A model generated the notes under the pieces. That model saw only the letters and a program-made list of their open reading frames with translations, had not been told where the DNA came from and did no database searches. The translations under genes were made by a program, and so were the position numbers. Below are positions 61,801-64,000 of a stretch of DNA of 64,000 nucleotides, in pieces. Position 1 is the stretch's first letter. Each line of letters starts with the position of its first letter. The stretch is taken from assembly GCA_963978895.1 (NCBI GenBank), contig OZ022244.1, forward strand, positions 29,503,844 to 29,567,843, written 5' to 3'. Source of the DNA: Erpobdella octoculata. Taxonomy: Eukaryota; Annelida; Clitellata; Hirudinida; Erpobdellidae.

Positions 61801-62904
61801 GCAACTCAATCAATGACTGTGGAGATAACAGTGACGAGACTGCTTGCAGTATGGCTTTTGTAATACACGTTTAAAACTTTTTTTCATTATATATTTTGTT
61901 TTAATTAATGTTCATAACAGCTTGTCAAGAAAAAGGACAGTTTAATTGTCCAAACAGCACACAATGCATATCATATTATAGCGTTTGCAACAGCTTTAGT
62001 GACTGTGAGAATAGTGAAGATGAACTAGTGTGTCGTTAGTTAATTGTAGTTTTATAGTTTTGTACTATCACTATTACAAATTTTTGTTTTAAAATTGCAG
62101 ACACATCACCTACAAATATACGTCTTGTTGGAGGCAACGAAACTTATGGGCGTCTGCAAATTGAAATTGGTAGTGGCAACTGGGCAACCGTCTGTAATGA
62201 TTATTGGTCTGAAATAAATTCAAAGTAAGTAATAAATTTTAAAATTTCTTAAAGAAAATTAATTTCAACTCTTAATAACGACTTCGCAGTGTTCTATGTT
62301 AATTACCTGTTTTTTATAGAATGATGTCCTAGATTGTAAGATTGATTACCAACGTGAATCAATTCAAAATAAAATTATTCTGCTAGTTTTCCGACCAAAT
62401 GTACGGCAAATAAATTGTACACGTTAGGAAAAACTGAGTTTCCGAGTTAAACTAAGGCACGATTAACTAACACAGTTTTGATATATTTTTTGTTTTAATT
62501 TTGTAGGTTAGCTTGCCTACAACTTGGGTTTCAATATGGAATTATTTATAATTATGATTACAATATTTTGGATGGAAACGATGCTCCAATCGGTTTGGAT
62601 GACGTACAGTGCAATGGAAATGAAAGTTATATCACCGAATGCTATCACAGACCTTACTTTAATCACGATTGTAATCATTATAAAGATGTTTTTCTCAATT
62701 GTTTCAATGGTTGGTGATTCATCGTTCGATAATAAAAGAACTAATAATTTAAAAATAAACTGTCTAATAATGAAATTTCCTTTTTAACAGTATGCGACTC
62801 GAGTAATAACATGTTTCAATGCAATAATGACAAGTGCATTACAATCAGCGCCAGATGCAATATGAACATAGACTGCAGTGATGGAAGTGATGAATTTGGA
62901 TGCC
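40804..62904 (+). CDS. Gene B: tandem LDLa/SRCR protein, five about 486-residue units (3' open)
   Basis: Complete at the 5' end (signal-peptide exon) and still open at the 3' end. After short linker exons, five units follow, each LDLa, SRCR, SRCR, LDLa, LDLa, SRCR, LDLa in nine exons, totalling 1458 nt (486 codons) in unit 1. Unit starts are 42,966, 46,055, 49,615, 53,027 and 60,119. That gives 15 SRCR and 20 LDLa domains, at least about 2,430 residues. Inferred: a secreted or anchored extracellular protein related to gene A, whose third-SRCR type ([17 protein letters not shown]) is close to gene A's ([17 protein letters not shown]). A 4-kb LINE sits in the intron between units 4 and 5. No terminal exon is seen before the LTR element at 63,053. 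Confidence 0.85.
41125..41157 (+). CDS. Gene B small exon 2 (33 nt)
   Basis: After TTTTTAG and before GTAAGA, phase 1 on both sides: [10 protein letters not shown]. Size, phase and Ser/Thr content equal those of the gene A stalk exons. Confidence 0.5.
41551..41670 (+). mobile_element. tRNA-derived SINE
   Basis: GGCGGTGGTGGCAATGTGG (A box) and GGTTCGAATCA (B box, 41,603-41,613), followed by CACCGGCGTTACCAGC. The same head-body junction occurs, inverted, at 42,200. Intronic. Confidence 0.75.
42078..42273 (-). mobile_element. tRNA-derived SINE, same family (minus orientation)
   Basis: Minus strand: GGCGTTGGTGGCAGAGCG (A box), GGCAGTTCAAGCTTC (B box), CACCGGCGTCACCAGCG, then a tail with GGCGCCTATAAATGGCTGCC. 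It shares the CACCGGCGT[TC]ACCAGC block with the SINE at 41.6 kb. Confidence 0.75.
42863..42901 (+). CDS. Gene B small exon (39 nt)
   Basis: After TTTAAG and before GTTGAG, phase 1 to phase 1: [13 protein letters not shown] possible further exon at 42,680 ([10 protein letters not shown]...) has no good phase 1 donor and is not called. Confidence 0.4.
42966..45754 (+). CDS. Gene B unit 1
   Basis: Exons: LDLa 42,966-43,076; SRCR1 N half 43,150-43,270; SRCR1 C half fused to SRCR2 N half 43,360-43,683; SRCR2 C half 43,750-43,988; LDLa 44,591-44,698 and 44,771-44,884; SRCR3 45,074-bounded N half 44,951-45,074 and C half 45,357-45,559; LDLa 45,641-45,754. The fused exon runs [11 protein letters not shown]...[20 protein letters not shown] without an intron between the domains. 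SRCR2 carries a tyrosine run ([14 protein letters not shown]) just before a conserved cysteine. The LDLa at 44,771 ends [10 protein letters not shown]. Total 1458 nt. Confidence 0.9.
43989..44590. other. Gene B long intron of each unit
   Basis: The roughly 600-nt intron after SRCR2 recurs at 47,075-47,676, 50,635-51,237, 54,055-54,657 and 61,138-61,740. No exon or repeat is recognised in any copy; they are highly similar to each other. Confidence 0.6.
46055..49314 (+). CDS. Gene B unit 2
   Basis: Exons 46,055-46,165, 46,239-46,359, 46,449-46,772, 46,839-47,074, 47,677-47,784, 47,859-47,972, 48,039-48,162, 48,917-49,119 and 49,201-49,314. The tyrosine run is [13 protein letters not shown], one codon shorter than in unit 1. 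The SRCR3 intron (48,163-48,916) is 754 nt compared with 282 nt in unit 1, because of an additional block that is shared with unit 3. All frames are open. Confidence 0.9.
49615..52725 (+). CDS. Gene B unit 3
   Basis: Exons 49,615-49,725, 49,799-49,919, 50,009-50,332, 50,399-50,634, 51,238-51,345, 51,420-51,533, 51,600-51,723, 52,328-52,530 and 52,612-52,725. Closest to unit 2 through the SRCR3 intron. Distinguishing changes: [22 protein letters not shown], and tyrosine run [13 protein letters not shown]. The SRCR3 intron is 604 nt, lacking about 150 nt of the unit 2 version. Confidence 0.9.
53027..55818 (+). CDS. Gene B unit 4
   Basis: Exons 53,027-53,137, 53,210-53,330, 53,420-53,743, 53,810-54,054, 54,658-54,765, 54,838-54,951, 55,018-55,141, 55,421-55,623 and 55,705-55,818. 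Closest to unit 1 (same tyrosine-run type, [16 protein letters not shown], two codons longer, and the same short SRCR3 intron). The first SRCR split codon is changed (AG|T, Ser, instead of AA|C, Asn). The following intron carries the LINE. Confidence 0.9.
56009..56668 (+). CDS. LINE ORF1 protein (219 aa)
   Basis: Residues 1-60 are heptad-like and charged ([18 protein letters not shown]), suggesting a coiled coil. Residues 90-190 (VIISGL, then [30 protein letters not shown]) resemble the RRM-like RNA-binding domain of LINE ORF1 proteins. No CCHC knuckle is seen. The C-terminus is basic. ORF1 normally coats the element RNA in a ribonucleoprotein. The frame is intact. ORF2 starts in another frame overlapping or just after its stop. 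Confidence 0.8.
   Translation: MTRVMDNMNKNFELLLNNVVQVLKESSKETSSRVELLTSRVDIIETRLEKLTSQLQGGTGPQMNNSTLLETVSRTFWLQEQEKEERQKRASNVIISGLEVDAAVPDTTFVADFFEKNLTVKPRILKTRRLSKDPSRPHPLICVTLSSAEAVEDLLQSSMLLRSSKDERTKRVFINRDLTKQQAHQNYLRRCERRERIKNTGQSQISSPTDDRMSQPFRN
56649..59469 (+). pseudogene. LINE ORF2, endonuclease-reverse transcriptase, disrupted
   Basis: The endonuclease N-terminus ([20 protein letters not shown], then [11 protein letters not shown]) is in one frame up to about 56,790 and the rest is in another, with apparent loss of a few residues: a frameshift. From there the frame is open to TGA at 59,386-59,388. The endonuclease core has [10 protein letters not shown] and [10 protein letters not shown]; the reverse transcriptase has [22 protein letters not shown] and the catalytic FADD. 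After the TGA the protein pattern continues in frame ([15 protein letters not shown]) to TAG at 59,467-59,469, so the TGA is probably a nonsense mutation. The copy should not be able to move by itself. Confidence 0.88.
59453..59752 (+). other. GC-rich 99-codon open frame in the LINE 3' region
   Basis: Starts at ATG 59,453, overlapping the end of the ORF2 pattern, and contains [20 protein letters not shown], which looks like a signal or membrane segment. Both strands are open here because the stretch is GC-rich, so chance is the simplest explanation. No known LINE protein matches. Confidence 0.25.
60119..62904 (+). CDS. Gene B unit 5
   Basis: Exons 60,119-60,229, 60,302-60,422, 60,512-60,835, 60,902-61,137, 61,741-61,848, 61,921-62,034, 62,101-62,224, 62,507-62,709 and 62,791-62,904. 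The SRCR2 tyrosine run ([13 protein letters not shown]) and neighbouring intron are of the unit 3 type, whereas the SRCR3 region and its short intron are of the unit 1/4 type, so the unit is a mosaic. All frames are open. No further unit is visible before the LTR element. Confidence 0.9.
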
Positions 62905-63052
62905 GTAAGCTGCTGATAATAACTTTTTATTATTTTTGTATATGAAAACTTTAAATGTTTTTAAAAAATTTATCCTTAACAGTGAAGTTTTTAGAGCAAA
63001 TTTAATAAGTAATTTTTTAACAAATCATAGTGAGAAACTCGCAGAAAAAAGT

Positions 63053-63353
63053 TGTAAGATGAAGATGGTTCATCTTACGTATTTTCATAATAGTTGTTTA
63101 TTTTATTTTATTATGTGTGCATATTTTGGATGTGTTGAAACAATAGTCATTTATGTATGTATGTATCTGTGTGTGTATGTGTGTATATGTGTGTATATAT
63201 ATGTATATATATATGTATATGTATGTATATATGTATATTTGTGCTCCTGTGACATTGTGTGTGCGTATAATTTTTGTATCATTAGTGTATATATATGTAT
63301 ATGTGTGTTTGAGTGTATATATACATGGATGGGTAAATGTATATGTATTTATA

Positions 63354-63403
<50 letters not shown>

Positions 63404-63673
63404 TGTATATATAATTGTTATTGGTCTTTTTTCCTTTTTGTGGTCTTCAATAAGAAAATGGGGTGTTTTGAGTAGAGAAATTGGAATTATCAAAAGATTT
63501 GTCAGAACCGGGCTAACTTCTGCAAAGTGAGATAATTCAATTTAGAGTCAATAAAAAGGATTATAGTCAAGGAAGAATAATAAAGTTAAAATAAATTCGA
63601 GAAATATTGTGTTATAAATAACTTCGACTTTAACGTTACGAATCGCTAGAAAGCATATTCCTCTACGTTTACA
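63053..63673 (+). repeat. Left LTR
   Basis: About 621 bp, starting with a short palindrome (GTAAGATGAA and TTCATCTTAC around GATGG) and ending ACGTTTACA immediately before the primer-binding site. Confidence 0.65.
63150..63415. repeat. TATG/TA-rich microsatellite within the LTR
   Basis: Irregular GTATATATGTATATG-type sequence; long open frames on both strands here are artefacts. Confidence 0.85.
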
Positions 63674-63771
63674 TTGGTGACCTCGACGTATTTACGCATT
63701 TTCATCCGTAAATATATTTTCTGAAGTTATTTGATCACAAGTGACCGAATTTTTTTTTCTTTTGTGAAAAA

Positions 63772-64000
63772 ATGTCTGACACAGAAAAATTCATTGCAAT
63801 GGGACAGGCTCTGGGCTATTCCGGAGAGGAATTGAAGAATTTTGTCAAAGAATTAAAAGATGAAGAAAGAGTTAGGAGAATGGAGGAGCGGGAAGATAAA
63901 AAAGCACAACAAGAACGGGAACGTGAAGATAAAATAGCTCAACGTCAACATGAATTAGAATTGAAGAAGCTGGAATTGGAAGCCCTAACAAAAAAAGAGC
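63772..64000 (+). CDS. LTR retrotransposon gag-like polyprotein, N-terminus (partial)
   Basis: ATG at 63,772 (AAAAAATGTCT), about 100 nt after the primer-binding site. The N-terminus reads MSDTEKFIAMGQALGYSGEE, then LKNFVKELKDEE, followed by a highly charged helical stretch (KKAQQERERED, ELELKKLELEAL) typical of the coiled-coil start of gag proteins in Ty3/gypsy-type elements of invertebrates. The frame is open to the window edge. Family assignment below gag level is not possible. Confidence 0.7.
   Translation, partial: MSDTEKFIAMGQALGYSGEELKNFVKELKDEERVRRMEEREDKKAQQEREREDKIAQRQHELELKKLELEALTKKE

Larger units (their letters stand above)
63053..64000 (+). mobile_element. LTR retrotransposon, left end (partial)
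   Basis: The intron after unit 5 stops matching its sisters at GCAGAAAAAAGT; from 63,053 a new sequence begins. The putative LTR runs 63,053-63,673 with TGTAA...TTACA ends and contains AATAAA signals and a TA/TATG-rich tract. A primer-binding-site-like TGGTGACCTCGACGT starts at 63,675. A coding frame starts at 63,772. The element leaves the window, so the right LTR and target duplication cannot be checked. Confidence 0.75.

Overview
The window is AT-rich animal DNA from an invertebrate. It has spliced genes with GT-AG introns, secreted-type LDLa and SRCR domains, LINE, SINE, LTR, Helitron and hAT-like elements, and long (TA)n, (TAG)n and (CATA)n tracts. The sequence does not let me name the species. 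Nothing looks bacterial; no CRISPR array or rRNA is present, and tRNA-like sequences are SINE heads.

Two large genes lie head to tail on the + strand, both built from LDL-receptor class A (LDLa) and scavenger-receptor cysteine-rich (SRCR) domains. Gene A (5' end outside the window; 105 to about 33.8 kb) has 10 SRCR domains and 23 LDLa exons. From 8.0 to 28.1 kb it is six copies of a 219/220-codon module (three LDLa exons plus one SRCR domain split over two exons). A Ser/Thr-rich stretch of tiny exons (33-48 nt, 29.1-32.9 kb) follows, then a hydrophobic terminal exon (33,685-33,794), suggesting a type I surface protein with a mucin-like stalk. Gene B starts with a signal-peptide exon at 40,804, has at least two short Ser/Thr-type exons, and then five tandem copies (42,966-62,904) of a nine-exon, about 486-codon unit: LDLa, SRCR, SRCR, LDLa, LDLa, SRCR, LDLa. 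It is still open where an LTR retrotransposon begins at 63,053. Each SRCR domain has six cysteines and is split by a phase 2 intron, as in group A SRCR domains; LDLa exons are bounded by phase 1 introns, so modules can be gained or lost without changing frame.

Introns and the intergenic gap (33.8-40.8 kb) are full of mobile DNA: a Helitron-like element with an exact paralogous empty site (17,160-18,316) and a second one nested in it, a Helitron helicase remnant, two hAT-like elements with 8-bp target duplications, tRNA-derived SINEs, a LINE 3' fragment, a polyA retroposon, a nearly complete but broken two-ORF LINE (55,995-59,993) inside gene B, and the start of an LTR element at the right edge. 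Because the modules are duplicates of each other, several insertions can be dated against their empty paralogues.

The most notable signal is the pair of expanding LDLa/SRCR genes: units that are mosaics of each other, an SRCR domain whose halves come from different subfamilies through recombination in the intron between them, and a tyrosine-codon microsatellite that varies in length inside an SRCR loop. I read the locus as a rapidly diversifying secreted or surface recognition receptor; the function is inference.
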